Below, one piece after another: positions 17,148-25,429 of a stretch of DNA of 64,000 bases. The DNA is taken from positions 231,056-295,055 of the forward strand of contig JALSIM010000041.1 in NCBI GenBank assembly GCA_026990035.1, in the 5' to 3' direction. A program made the translations under genes and the position numbers. The stretch comes from Alphaproteobacteria bacterium. Lineage in GTDB: Bacteria; Pseudomonadota; Alphaproteobacteria; Geminicoccales; Geminicoccaceae. Below the pieces are notes generated by a model that had not been told where the DNA came from, did no database searches, and saw nothing but the letters and a program-made list of their open reading frames with translations. Numbering within the stretch: the first letter of the stretch is position 1; every line of letters starts with the position of its first letter.

Positions 17148-17591
17148 ATGTGGAACTGGATCGTCGGTCTGCTGATTCAGGAGGCTCCGATATGGCTCTT
17201 CTATAGTTTCGGTACCGGGATCGCCGCCACCCTCGGGCAAATTTGGTGGCGCCGTTGCCGTGATCGCCCCTACCGAGACTGGAACCTCGAAATCCGGCGG
17301 CCGGACGGCGAACCCATCGAGGCGATGAAACTTTCCGTCGAGGAAGTTCGAAGCTTCGAGCAGTCGGAGTTCGAACGCTTCAAATGGATCAAGTCGGCGG
17401 TGTCGAACTTCGGACAGTTGCTCGCGGTCACGCTTCCGGAGATCGAGAAGGCGGGATGGTGCCATCGGGATGCCGATCGGCGAACCTATGTGATCAACCT
17501 GCAGGATGCGATCGAGAGAGGGCACGTCAGACCACATCTTGGGCCCGGCGACACCACCGGCGCATCCGATCCCGATCCCGAACAGATGTGA
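17148..17591 (+). CDS. Unknown membrane-anchored protein in the cmr operon
   Basis: 147 residues with no recognised family. A hydrophobic stretch at about residues 4-33 (LLIQEAPIWLFYSFGTGIAA) with flanking tryptophans should anchor it in the inner membrane, followed by a basic stop-transfer RRCRDRPYRDW. The rest is a soluble, charged domain: a short beta-like NLEIRRPDGEPIEAMKLSVE, a helical EVRSFEQSEFERFKWIK, and a proline/aspartate-rich tail. It starts six bases after cmr6 on the same strand and closes the operon, where type III loci often carry ancillary effectors. No CARF, SAVED, HEPN or nuclease motif is visible. A role in Cmr signalling is only suggested by position. Confidence 0.7.
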   Translation: MWNWIVGLLIQEAPIWLFYSFGTGIAATLGQIWWRRCRDRPYRDWNLEIRRPDGEPIEAMKLSVEEVRSFEQSEFERFKWIKSAVSNFGQLLAVTLPEIEKAGWCHRDADRRTYVINLQDAIERGHVRPHLGPGDTTGASDPDPEQM

Positions 17592-17638
17592 TCCAGCCTC
17601 TTCGAACCGGAGAAAATGTCGGACGCGCGAACCCTGCT

Positions 17639-18166
17639 TCAGCCTCGGGTCCCGGCCGGCTCATCAGAGACGAGCCTCCGCACCCGCGCCTTGCAGTAGC
17701 GGGGAAGCGGGTAGAGGGCGGCGATGGCGGTGCGGGCGGCGGCCGCCGCCTCGATCGCGCGGTAGCGGCCCTTGGAATAGCGCGGACAGTCGCGGGCCAG
17801 ACCGCGGCCGATCAGCCAGGCGCCGATGTCCCGCCCGTCCAGGAAGCAGACGGCGACGATCCGATCATAGCTGCGCGAACCGTCGGGACGGCATTCCACC
17901 ACCCGCCCCTGCACGAGGCGGCGCATCGCCTCGCCGGCCTCGCGCCCCAGCGGCTGGCGCAGCTCGGGGGCGGCCACCCCCTGGAGGCGGACGGCGATCT
18001 CGCCGATCTCGATGGTGTCCCCGTCCCGCACCCGGGTGACCTCGCCGCGCAGCAGATCCGCGCCGGCGCGCCCGGTACCCGGCGATGCCGAGAGCAGCAG
18101 GAGGCCGAGGACGGCCAGCAGACGTCTTCGCGACACGAGGCGTTCCGATCCGTTCGAGAGGATCAT
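17639..18166 (-). CDS. SNase (thermonuclease)-like exported nuclease
   Basis: 175 residues. A basic start followed by LLAVLGLLLLSASPGTGRAG is a signal or anchor peptide. The OB-fold nuclease core follows: VTRVRDGDTIEIGEIAVRLQ with the metal-binding Asp and the catalytic-type Arg in VRLQGVAAPELRQP, then GREAGEAMRRLVQGR and SYDRIVAVCFLDGRDIGAWL, where the second Arg lies in YDR. These positions match the active-site Arg/Glu/Arg scheme of Staphylococcal nuclease-type enzymes, so activity on nucleic acid is likely. GGAGGAA lies upstream of the ATG. It is convergent with the cmr operon; no functional link is shown. Confidence 0.85.
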   Translation of the reverse strand: MILSNGSERLVSRRRLLAVLGLLLLSASPGTGRAGADLLRGEVTRVRDGDTIEIGEIAVRLQGVAAPELRQPLGREAGEAMRRLVQGRVVECRPDGSRSYDRIVAVCFLDGRDIGAWLIGRGLARDCPRYSKGRYRAIEAAAAARTAIAALYPLPRYCKARVRRLVSDEPAGTRG

Positions 18167-18577
18167 GTCGTTCCTCCGCGCAGCCTATCGGCGACGGCGG
18201 GGAAGGTTCAAGATCCCGCGGCCGAATGCGTATGACAATACGCACAGAAGGCACGGATCCGGCCCGCCTCACGGTCCGGAAAGGGCGGAAATCCGTTCGA
18301 TCGTGACTCGACGCACATTCCGGCACCGGCGATGGCTCCGCGCCCACGTCCGAAACGGGTGCCCGAAGGAACGACCCGCCGAAAAAACATCATCGGAAAG
18401 TGTGCATTTTCCGGGGCCTCCCCTCCCGATCGCGGGTCCGGGGCATCGCGATTTCCGACGGGATCCCAGATGGTTGCCCGAAAGTCGAAGAAGGCACGCG
18501 GCCGTTAACCAGTTGTTCGGAATCCTGAGGCATATTGCCGCTTCGATGGATCCGAAATCTCACCGGAGAACAGCCGC
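18167..18577. other. 411-base intergenic region between divergent genes
   Basis: No convincing gene on either strand. It separates the SNase-like gene (leftward) from the periplasmic binding protein/chemoreceptor pair (rightward), so it should hold two promoters. An inverted repeat at 18227-18244 is the only clear structure. The part nearest the binding protein (from about 18500) is AT-richer than its surroundings. Confidence 0.6.
18227..18244. repeat. 7-bp inverted repeat, possible operator
   Basis: TGCGTAT and ATACGCA form perfect 7-base arms around GACA, in the divergent SNase / binding-protein intergenic region, about 61 bases upstream of the SNase start. The size and symmetry suit a dimeric repressor site; the protein is unknown. 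Confidence 0.35.
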
Positions 18578-19747
18578 ATGAACCTCGATCGTCGTGCCTT
18601 CCTCGCCTCGGCGAGCGCCTTCACGGTCCTGTCGTCGCTGCCGGTGCGTGCGGAGGTGCCCGGGATTTTCGAAGACCGCATCCTGTTCGGCCAGTCCGCC
18701 GCCTTCGAGGGCCCCGCGCGGGCGCTCGGGCGGGGCATGCGCCTCGGCATCCGGACCGCCTTCGCCGAGATCAATGCGAAGGGCGGCGTCGCCGGTCGCC
18801 GGCTCGAACTCGTCAGCTACGACGACGGCTACGAACCCGAGAAGGCCATCGCCAACACCGAGAAGCTGATCGGCGAGGACAAGGTGTTCGCCCTCGTCGG
18901 CGAGGTCGGCACGCCGACCTCCAAGGCGGTGGTTCCGGTGGCCATGGAGGCCGGGGTTCCCTTCATCGCGCCGTTCACCGGCGCCGAGTTCCTGCGCGAT
19001 CCGTTCAAGCGCGGTGTGATCAACGTCCGCGCCTCCTATTTCCAGGAGACCGAGACCCTCGTCGAACGTTTCACCAGGGATCTGGGTTTTGACCGCATCG
19101 CCGTCTTCTATCAGGACGACTCCTACGGCCGCGCCGGTCGGGAAGGGGTGCGCCGCGCGCTCGAGAAGCGGGGTCTCGCGATCGTCGGCGAGGGCACCTA
19201 CGAGCGCAACACCACCAACGTCAAGCGCGGTCTGCTCGCCATCCGCAAGAGCAAACCGCAGGCGGTGATCATGATCGGCGCCTACAAGCCCTGTGCCGCC
19301 TTCATCGCACTGGCGAAGAAGATTGGGCTGGACGCCCGCTATGCCAACGTGTCCTTCGTCGGCACCAGTGCCCTCGCCGGCGAACTGGGGGCCGCCGGCG
19401 AAGGAGTCATCATCAGTCAGGTCGTCCCCTTCCCCTGGGACAACTCGGTGCCGTTGGTGAAGAGCTACCGGGCGGCGCTCGAGGCCCATGCACCCGACGC
19501 CGAGCCCGGCTTCGTCAGCCTCGAGGGCTACATGGCCGGCCGGCTGGTGATCATGGCCCTCGAGCGGATCACCGGCGAGCCCGGCCGGGAGAAGCTGCTC
19601 GACGCCATCTACGGCACCGGCGACTTCGACCTCGGCGGCATCACCCTCGGCTACGGCGAGGGCGACAGCCAGGGCATGGATCTCGTCTTTCTCACCGTGC
19701 TCGACGGCCGGGGAGGCGTGAATCCCGTCGAAACGCTGGCGAGCTGA
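18578..19747 (+). CDS. Tat-exported periplasmic binding protein (Leu/Ile/Val-type fold)
   Basis: 389 residues. The N-terminus NLDRRAFLASASAF has a twin-arginine Tat motif followed by a hydrophobic stretch and a cleavage site near PVRAE. The mature protein is a type I periplasmic binding protein of the branched-chain amino acid/TorT-like group: ILFGQSAAFEGPARALGRGM, INAKGGVAGRRLELVSYDDG, FALVGEVGTPTSKAV and IAVFYQDDSYGRAGREG. No transporter genes lie nearby; 24 bases downstream is a chemoreceptor. It therefore probably presents a ligand to that receptor rather than to an importer. The ligand is unknown. Confidence 0.87.
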   Translation: MNLDRRAFLASASAFTVLSSLPVRAEVPGIFEDRILFGQSAAFEGPARALGRGMRLGIRTAFAEINAKGGVAGRRLELVSYDDGYEPEKAIANTEKLIGEDKVFALVGEVGTPTSKAVVPVAMEAGVPFIAPFTGAEFLRDPFKRGVINVRASYFQETETLVERFTRDLGFDRIAVFYQDDSYGRAGREGVRRALEKRGLAIVGEGTYERNTTNVKRGLLAIRKSKPQAVIMIGAYKPCAAFIALAKKIGLDARYANVSFVGTSALAGELGAAGEGVIISQVVPFPWDNSVPLVKSYRAALEAHAPDAEPGFVSLEGYMAGRLVIMALERITGEPGREKLLDAIYGTGDFDLGGITLGYGEGDSQGMDLVFLTVLDGRGGVNPVETLAS

Positions 19748-19771
19748 TCTCGTGCGCACGGGGAGAAGGTC

Positions 19772-21832
19772 ATGCTTTCCCTGAGAATCCCCGGGCTCGG
19801 CCCGGCCCCGACCGGTTCCGGTCGGGGCCGCACCGGGCTCGCCTTCCGCCTCCAGCTCGCCTTCGCGAGCATCGCCCTGCTGACCGTCCTCGGAGCGGTC
19901 GGCACCTTCCTGCTGTTCGGCCGCATCGAGACGGTGGTCGGGCGGATGGCCGCCGAACGGGCACCGGAGGCGCTGAACATGCTGGAGCTCGAAGGGGTGG
20001 TGCGGGAACTCGCCGCCAAGGCGCCGGCCATCGCCGCTTCGCGGGAGGCCGAGCGCCTCGCCGAATCCCGGGAGGCCTTCCAGCGTACCCTGGCGGCGCT
20101 GGCGGCACGGCTCGAGGCCGCCAGCGGCGCCACCCGGGCCGAGCTCGAGGTCGCCACCGGCGAGCTCACGGCCGTACTCACGGAGCTCGCATCCCAGCGG
20201 GAACGGCTCAACACCGACATCGAATCCCTGCGCCGCGACCTCGAACGGCTGACGGCCGGCCATCGGGCGGTGCTGGAGGCGATCTCCGGCCCGATCGACG
20301 ACCTCGCCTTCGATCTCGTCCTCGGCATCGAAAGCCTGTCCGAGCTCGGGGCCTACGGCTCACTGGAAGACGAAGTGCGCACCCTGGTCGACGGGAAATG
20401 GACTCCGATCCAGGCCCTGTTCGTGCTCCGAGGCGAGGCCAACGGCATCTACGGGCTGCTGGCCCAGGCGGCGATGGCGGAGGAGGTGTCCATCCTCCAG
20501 CCGCTCCGGGAACGGTTCGTGGCCGCCAGTGAGGCGGCCCGCTCGGCGCTGGACGAGCTGTCGCCGGCGCTGCGTGACGGAATCGGCCCCACCCTCGCCC
20601 AACTCACCGCCTTCGGTGAGGGGGAACGGAGTCTTTTCGCCCAGCGCCGCGCGCTGCTCGAGAAGGAGGCGCGACTGCTGACCCTGGCCCGGGACGCCGA
20701 GGAGATCTCGAAGTCGCTCGAAGCGGCGGTCGAGGTGCGGGTCGCCGCGGCCCGCGAGGCGCTGGCCGCGGGCACGGCCGACATCGACCGGATGCTGGCC
20801 GGGGCCCGGTGGCTGCTGCTGGCGGCGGCGCTGCTGGTGGTCGCGGTCAGCGTGGCCATCGGCTGGTTCTACCTCCAGCGGAACGTGGTCCGCCGCCTGA
20901 ACGCCCTCCACGCCGCCACCCTCGCCGTGGCGGAAGGGCACCGCGAGGTCACGATTCCGGCCGAGGGCGCGGACGAACTCGCGGCCATGGGCCGGGCTCT
21001 CGCCGTCTTCCGGGACAAGAGTGCGGAGGTGGAACGGCTCGAGGCCGAACGCCGGGAGCTCGCCGCCGCGACCGAGGAAGAGAAGCGTCGGGCCCAGCAG
21101 GCGCTGGCGGAACGGCTGGAAGCGGAGATCGGGGCCATCGCCGATCAGTTCGCCCGCGCCGCCTCCTCCCTGTCGAATGCCGCCCGGGATCTCGCCAGCA
21201 GCGAGGAGGGCGGGGACAGCACCGGCAAGATCGAGCTCGTGGCCAGAACCTGTCGCGAACTCGAGCTGGCGGCCAAGGAAATCGCCGAGCAGATGGATCG
21301 CGCCCGCGCCATCGGCGAGAGTGCCACGGCCGACAGCGAACGGTCGACCCGGGCGGTGGAAGAGCTGGACGCTGCGATCGCCGAGATCGAGGAGGTGGTC
21401 ACCCTGATCTCCGACATCGCGGAACAGACCAACCTCCTGGCGCTCAACGCGACCATCGAAGCGGCCCGCGCCGGCGAAAGCGGGCGCGGGTTCGCGGTCG
21501 TCGCTTCCGAGGTCAAGGCCCTCGCCAACCAGACCGCCAACGCGACCGGCAAGATCGCCGAGCGGATCGCGGCGATCCGTCAGAACAGCCGGAGCACCGT
21601 CGAGGCGATCACCACCACCTCGGCGACGGTGCGCGAACTCGCCGACGTCGCCGGGGCCGTCGCGGCCGCGCTCGAGGAGCAGAGCGCCGCCACCCACGCG
21701 ATTCTCGAGAATGTCGAGGTGGCCATCGGCTCGGCCAGCGAGATGCGGCGGGCGGCCGACGGCGTGTCGGGCGATGCGGAACGCCTGCGCGGCGAAGTCC
21801 GGAGCTTCGTCGAGCAGATCAAGGCCGCCTGA
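19772..21832 (+). CDS. Methyl-accepting chemotaxis protein with TorS-like sensor region
   Basis: 686 residues. TM1 at about 27-47 ([18 protein letters not shown]), a long helical periplasmic region of about 300 residues including [18 protein letters not shown] and [20 protein letters not shown], a pattern seen in TorS-type helical-bundle sensors that bind a periplasmic protein, then TM2 at about 347-368, HAMP, and the MCP signalling domain with hairpin-tip [19 protein letters not shown] at about 556-574. The start has GGGGAGAAGG upstream. It directly follows the binding-protein gene, a TorT/TorS-like arrangement wired to chemotaxis; this wiring is inference. Confidence 0.9.
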   Translation: MLSLRIPGLGPAPTGSGRGRTGLAFRLQLAFASIALLTVLGAVGTFLLFGRIETVVGRMAAERAPEALNMLELEGVVRELAAKAPAIAASREAERLAESREAFQRTLAALAARLEAASGATRAELEVATGELTAVLTELASQRERLNTDIESLRRDLERLTAGHRAVLEAISGPIDDLAFDLVLGIESLSELGAYGSLEDEVRTLVDGKWTPIQALFVLRGEANGIYGLLAQAAMAEEVSILQPLRERFVAASEAARSALDELSPALRDGIGPTLAQLTAFGEGERSLFAQRRALLEKEARLLTLARDAEEISKSLEAAVEVRVAAAREALAAGTADIDRMLAGARWLLLAAALLVVAVSVAIGWFYLQRNVVRRLNALHAATLAVAEGHREVTIPAEGADELAAMGRALAVFRDKSAEVERLEAERRELAAATEEEKRRAQQALAERLEAEIGAIADQFARAASSLSNAARDLASSEEGGDSTGKIELVARTCRELELAAKEIAEQMDRARAIGESATADSERSTRAVEELDAAIAEIEEVVTLISDIAEQTNLLALNATIEAARAGESGRGFAVVASEVKALANQTANATGKIAERIAAIRQNSRSTVEAITTTSATVRELADVAGAVAAALEEQSAATHAILENVEVAIGSASEMRRAADGVSGDAERLRGEVRSFVEQIKAA

Positions 21833-21842
21833 GCCGACGGAC

Positions 21843-21874
21843 GGACGGGGCCGGAGGAGGGAGCGGCCCCGTCC
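21843..21874 (+). terminator. GC-rich hairpin after the chemoreceptor gene
   Basis: GGACGGGGCC (21843-21852) and GGCCCCGTCC (21865-21874) are perfectly complementary with a 12-base loop, 11 bases after the chemoreceptor stop. No T-run follows, so it is either an L-shaped terminator or an mRNA 3'-end stabiliser. Confidence 0.5.
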
Positions 21875-21976
21875 CCGCCGCCGGGCGGCGGGCGGTTTCC
21901 CGCGCGGGGCCGATTCCTCCGCTTGCCGGCGTCCCCCCGAAGGCGCCACAATGATGGCTGCGAAGGGGAGGTGAGG

Positions 21977-22339
21977 ATGGAGCGCCCGCCGGTCGTCTGG
22001 CTCGTGATCCTGGCTCTGCTGCTGGGTTGTCTGTGGTACGGGTTCCGCTTCTGGAACGCCTATGCCGCGCCGCCGGAGGCGGGGGGCGAGGCTTCGGAGT
22101 GGATCCTCGCGGGCTTCTATGTCTTCTGGTACGCGTTGCTGATCCTCGGCTTCCTCCGGATGCAGGGCTGGGCCCGGGCCCTGTTCCTGTTCGTGACGCC
22201 GATGCTGTTCGCCGTCGACATCGCCGTCCAGCTCATTGAATACGACCCGCTGCCGCCGGACCTGCTGGCCGGCATGGCTCTTTACGCGATCTTCGCCCGG
22301 GCCCTGTCCCGCAAGCGGGTGGTCGAACTCTTCGCCTGA
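21977..22339 (+). CDS. Small integral membrane protein of unknown function
   Basis: 120 residues with three or four hydrophobic segments: VVWLVILALLLGCLWYGF (about 6-23), WILAGFYVFWYALLILGFL (about 42-60), ALFLFVTPMLFAVDIAVQLI (about 68-87) and a weaker one near LLAGMALYAIF. The start ATG is preceded by GGGGAGGTGAGG. No conserved motif is recognised. It stands alone between the chemoreceptor and the convergent ABC cluster. Confidence 0.7.
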   Translation: MERPPVVWLVILALLLGCLWYGFRFWNAYAAPPEAGGEASEWILAGFYVFWYALLILGFLRMQGWARALFLFVTPMLFAVDIAVQLIEYDPLPPDLLAGMALYAIFARALSRKRVVELFA

Positions 22340-22358
22340 AGGCGCCCGCGGACCACCG

Positions 22359-23468
22359 TCAGGCGATGAAATCGCCGGTCGCCGGATCGAACAGCATCAC
22401 GTCTTCGCGGCGATAGTGGAGCGCCACCGGGGTGCCCGGCTCCAGACGCCGGCGCGGCGAAGCGAGGGCCCGGAACATCCGCTCCCCGCTCCTGAGGGCG
22501 AGGATCGCCATTTCCCCCAGATATTCGAAGATGTCCACCTCGGCCTCGATCCGCTCCCCGCGCGCCTCCACCGGCTCCAGGGCCAAGTTCTGGGGCCGGA
22601 TGCCCACCACCACCTCGGCCCGGGCGACGCGCTCGAGGGCCCGGCGGCGCTCCCCGTCGGGGCGGAAGACGAGGCTGCTGCCGGGTACCGGCAGCAGCAG
22701 CTCCCCGTCCCGCTGCTCGATCCGGGCGTCGAAGAAGTTGGTCGGCGGCTCGCCGATGAAATCGGCGACGAAACGGTTGGCGGGCCGGTTGTAGAGGCCG
22801 TCGCGATCGGCGAACTGCTGCAGTTCGGCGTTGCTCATCACCGCCACCCGGTCGGCCAGGGCCAGGGCCTCCACCTGGTCGTGGGTGACGTAGATCATGG
22901 TCCGGCCGAGCCGCTGGTGCAGCCGCTTGAGCTCGAACAGCATGCGGAACTTGAGATGGGCGTCGATGTGACTCATCACCTCGTCGAGGATGAACACCGC
23001 CGGCTCGCGCACCAGCGCCCGCCCGAGACTCACCCGCTGCTGCTGCCCGCCGGAAAGCTGCCCGGGCTTCTGGCCGAGGATGTCCTCGATCTCCAGGAGA
23101 CGGGCGATTTCCTTCACCTCGCGCTCGATCCGTGGCCGCTCGAACCCCCGGACTTCGAGCGGGAAGGCGAGATTCTCGAACACCGTGAAGGTCGGATAGA
23201 GGGCGTAGGTCTCGAAGGCCATGGCGACGTTGCGGGCCTCGGGGCCGAGCTCGTTGACCCGCCGGCCGTCGAAGCGGATCTCGCCGCCGGTGATCTCCTC
23301 GAGGCCGACGATCATCCGCAGGGTGCTGGTCTTGCCGCAGCCGGAAGGACCGAGAATGGCGACGAACTCACCGTCCTCGACGGTGAGGGAAAGATCCCGC
23401 ACCGCGTGCACCTCGATGCCGCGGCCGCGGTAGATCTTATTGACGCGATCGAGTTCCACACGGGCCAT
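22359..23468 (-). CDS. ABC transporter ATPase (MalK/UgpC type), second of a pair
   Basis: 369 residues. Complete ATPase: Walker A GPSGCGKTST, signature LSGGQQQRVSLGRAL, Walker B FILDEVMSHID (an unusual variant with V-M where E-P is normal) and switch His in YVTHDQVEALALAD. A C-terminal TOBE-like regulatory domain (about 245-360) contains the usual VVGIRPQNLAL. This is the carbohydrate/polyol importer class. It is the last gene of a four-gene minus-strand operon and lies four bases after another ATPase gene. The Walker B variant keeps the catalytic Glu one residue after the Asp. Confidence 0.88.
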   Translation of the reverse strand: MARVELDRVNKIYRGRGIEVHAVRDLSLTVEDGEFVAILGPSGCGKTSTLRMIVGLEEITGGEIRFDGRRVNELGPEARNVAMAFETYALYPTFTVFENLAFPLEVRGFERPRIEREVKEIARLLEIEDILGQKPGQLSGGQQQRVSLGRALVREPAVFILDEVMSHIDAHLKFRMLFELKRLHQRLGRTMIYVTHDQVEALALADRVAVMSNAELQQFADRDGLYNRPANRFVADFIGEPPTNFFDARIEQRDGELLLPVPGSSLVFRPDGERRRALERVARAEVVVGIRPQNLALEPVEARGERIEAEVDIFEYLGEMAILALRSGERMFRALASPRRRLEPGTPVALHYRREDVMLFDPATGDFIA

Positions 23469-23472
23469 GGGT

Positions 23473-24579
23473 TCAGCCGATCAGATTGTCGCCGCGCTCG
23501 GGGCAGAAGAACAGGAAGGCGTCGCGATCGAAGAGGAGGCGCACGGTCTCCCCGGGGCGGAAACGGGCCTCCGGAGCGGTCAGCACGTTGAGTTTCCGGG
23601 AACCGAGATCGGCCAGCAGCACCCCCTTGGCGCCCAGGGCTTCGTAGAGCTCGACCCGGGCCTCCAGCACCGCACCCTCCTCCCCGGTGAGGGCGCCGTC
23701 GGCGAGGGCGATGTGGTGCGGCCGCACCCCGAGCACGACCCGTCCGCCGGCCCGGTTCGAAAGCGCCGCCACCTGCGCCCCGGTGAGCGTCAGCCGCAGG
23801 TCGGTTCCCTCGAGGCGCAGGCTCGTCCGATCCCCTTCCCGCCGCAGCTCGGCCGGCAGCAGATTGATCGTCGGCTGCCCGAGATGTCGGGCCACGAACA
23901 GGCTGTTCGGCCGTTCGAACACCTCCTCGGGGGTGCCGATCTGGACGAGACCGCCCGGCCCCATCACCCCGATCCGGTCGCCCAGCGACAGGGCCTCGGC
24001 GTAGTCGTGGGTGACGTAGAGGGTGGCGGTGCGGCGCAGTTCCTCGAGATGGTGGAACTGCTCGCGCAGCTCGTGGCGGATCTTGGCGTCGAGATGGCTG
24101 ATCGGCTCGTCGAGGAGGAAGACGTCGGGATCGCGGACCAGGGTCCGCCCGAGGGCGGTGCGCTGCTTCTGCCCGCCCGAGATCTCCCCCGGACGATGGT
24201 CGAGGATGTGCTCGATCCGGAGCAGCCGCGCCACCTCCCCGACCTTGCGCCGGATCTCCTCGGCCGGCCGCCGCCGTGCCCGCAGCGGGCTGGCGATGTT
24301 CTCGAAGACGGTGAGATGCGGATAGAGGGCGTAGCTCTCGAAGGTCAGGGCGACGTTGCGACGATAGGGCGGCAATGCCGAAATGTCCTCGCCCCGGACC
24401 CGGATGGTGCCCGCCTGCGGCGTTTCGAGACCCGCCACGCAGCGCAGGAGGGTCGTCTTGCCGATCCCGGACGGGCCGACGACGACGAAGAATTCGCCGG
24501 CCGCGACGTCGAGATCGAGGCGATCGAGCACCACATGGTCGAACGCCTTGCAGAGGCCGCGGATCTCGAGGAGCGCCAC
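23473..24579 (-). CDS. ABC transporter ATPase (MalK/UgpC type), first of a pair
   Basis: 368 residues with GTG start. Walker A GPSGIGKTTLLR, signature SGGQKQRTALGRTL, Walker B VFLLDEPISHLD, and switch region YVTHDYAEALSLGD are intact; a TOBE-type C-terminal domain follows (VVLGVRPHHIAL at about 270). It is clearly a paralogue of the downstream ATPase, not a copy. The pair probably forms a heterodimer, as in glycerol-type importers of rhizobia (GlpS/GlpT), a comparison made from knowledge of that family. It follows the second permease gene with a three-base gap. Confidence 0.9.
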   Translation of the reverse strand: MALLEIRGLCKAFDHVVLDRLDLDVAAGEFFVVVGPSGIGKTTLLRCVAGLETPQAGTIRVRGEDISALPPYRRNVALTFESYALYPHLTVFENIASPLRARRRPAEEIRRKVGEVARLLRIEHILDHRPGEISGGQKQRTALGRTLVRDPDVFLLDEPISHLDAKIRHELREQFHHLEELRRTATLYVTHDYAEALSLGDRIGVMGPGGLVQIGTPEEVFERPNSLFVARHLGQPTINLLPAELRREGDRTSLRLEGTDLRLTLTGAQVAALSNRAGGRVVLGVRPHHIALADGALTGEEGAVLEARVELYEALGAKGVLLADLGSRKLNVLTAPEARFRPGETVRLLFDRDAFLFFCPERGDNLIG

Positions 24580-24582
24580 GGC

Positions 24583-25422
24583 TCAGCCCTTCACCACGCC
24601 GAGGCTCAGCCCCCGCACCATGTAGCGGCGCAGGAGGACGAACATGATCACCGGCGGCAGCATGGCGACGAGGGAGAAGGCCATGACCAGGTTCCACAGG
24701 GTCTGGCTGCCCTGGGTGAAGGTCGGGATGTGGACCGGGAAGGTCTTGACGTTGGTGCCGGTCAGCAGATTGGCGAACAGATACTCGTTCCAGGCGAAGA
24801 TGAAGCACAGCATGGCCACCGAAATCATCCCCGGCAGCACCAGCGGCAGGGTGACCCGGAAGAAGGCCTGAAAGGGTTTCCAGCCGTCGACATAGGCCGC
24901 CTCCTCGAGCTCCACCGGGGCGTCGCGGAAGAACACCATCATCAACCAGGTGGCGAGGGGCAGGTTGAAGACGAGATAGAGGACGATCAGCGAGAAATAG
25001 CTGTCGGTCCCCCAGGGCGTGTTGTCGAACAGGAAGAACATCGGGATCAGCACCGCCACCGGCGGGAACATCCGGTTCGAGAGGATCCAGAAGGCCAGGT
25101 TCTCCCCCACCGGACCCTTGAGATAGCGGGCCAGCGCGTAGCCCGCGAGGGTGCCGAGAAAGAGCGACAGGGCGGTGTTGGCGAGGGCCACGATCAGACT
25201 GTCCTGGAGCGCCTTGAGACTGCCGGGATCGGCGAAGATCCCGGCGTAGTTGCCGGGCACCAGCACTTCCGGCCAGAAGGTCGGGATCATGCGGTTGATC
25301 TCGGCCACCGGCTTCAGCGAGGTGATGAGCTGGAAGTAGAAGGGGAACAGGGTGAAGAACAGCCACACCCCGAGGAACGCCAGCAGCAGGAAACGGATCG
25401 CGCGGGCCGTCGTCTCGCTCAT
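24583..25422 (-). CDS. ABC transporter permease (MalG type)
   Basis: 279 residues with about six membrane segments, the first FLLLAFLGVWLFFTLFPFYF at about 11-30. The coupling EAA motif is visible as ELEEAAYVDGWKPFQAFFRV followed by TLPLVLPGM (about 172-200). NRMFPPVAVLIPMFFLF and IFAWNEYLFANLL are typical of the inner-membrane carbohydrate permease class. It overlaps nothing but sits seven bases after the first permease, in the same minus-strand operon. Confidence 0.9.
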   Translation of the reverse strand: MSETTARAIRFLLLAFLGVWLFFTLFPFYFQLITSLKPVAEINRMIPTFWPEVLVPGNYAGIFADPGSLKALQDSLIVALANTALSLFLGTLAGYALARYLKGPVGENLAFWILSNRMFPPVAVLIPMFFLFDNTPWGTDSYFSLIVLYLVFNLPLATWLMMVFFRDAPVELEEAAYVDGWKPFQAFFRVTLPLVLPGMISVAMLCFIFAWNEYLFANLLTGTNVKTFPVHIPTFTQGSQTLWNLVMAFSLVAMLPPVIMFVLLRRYMVRGLSLGVVKG

Positions 25423-25429
25423 GCCGCTC

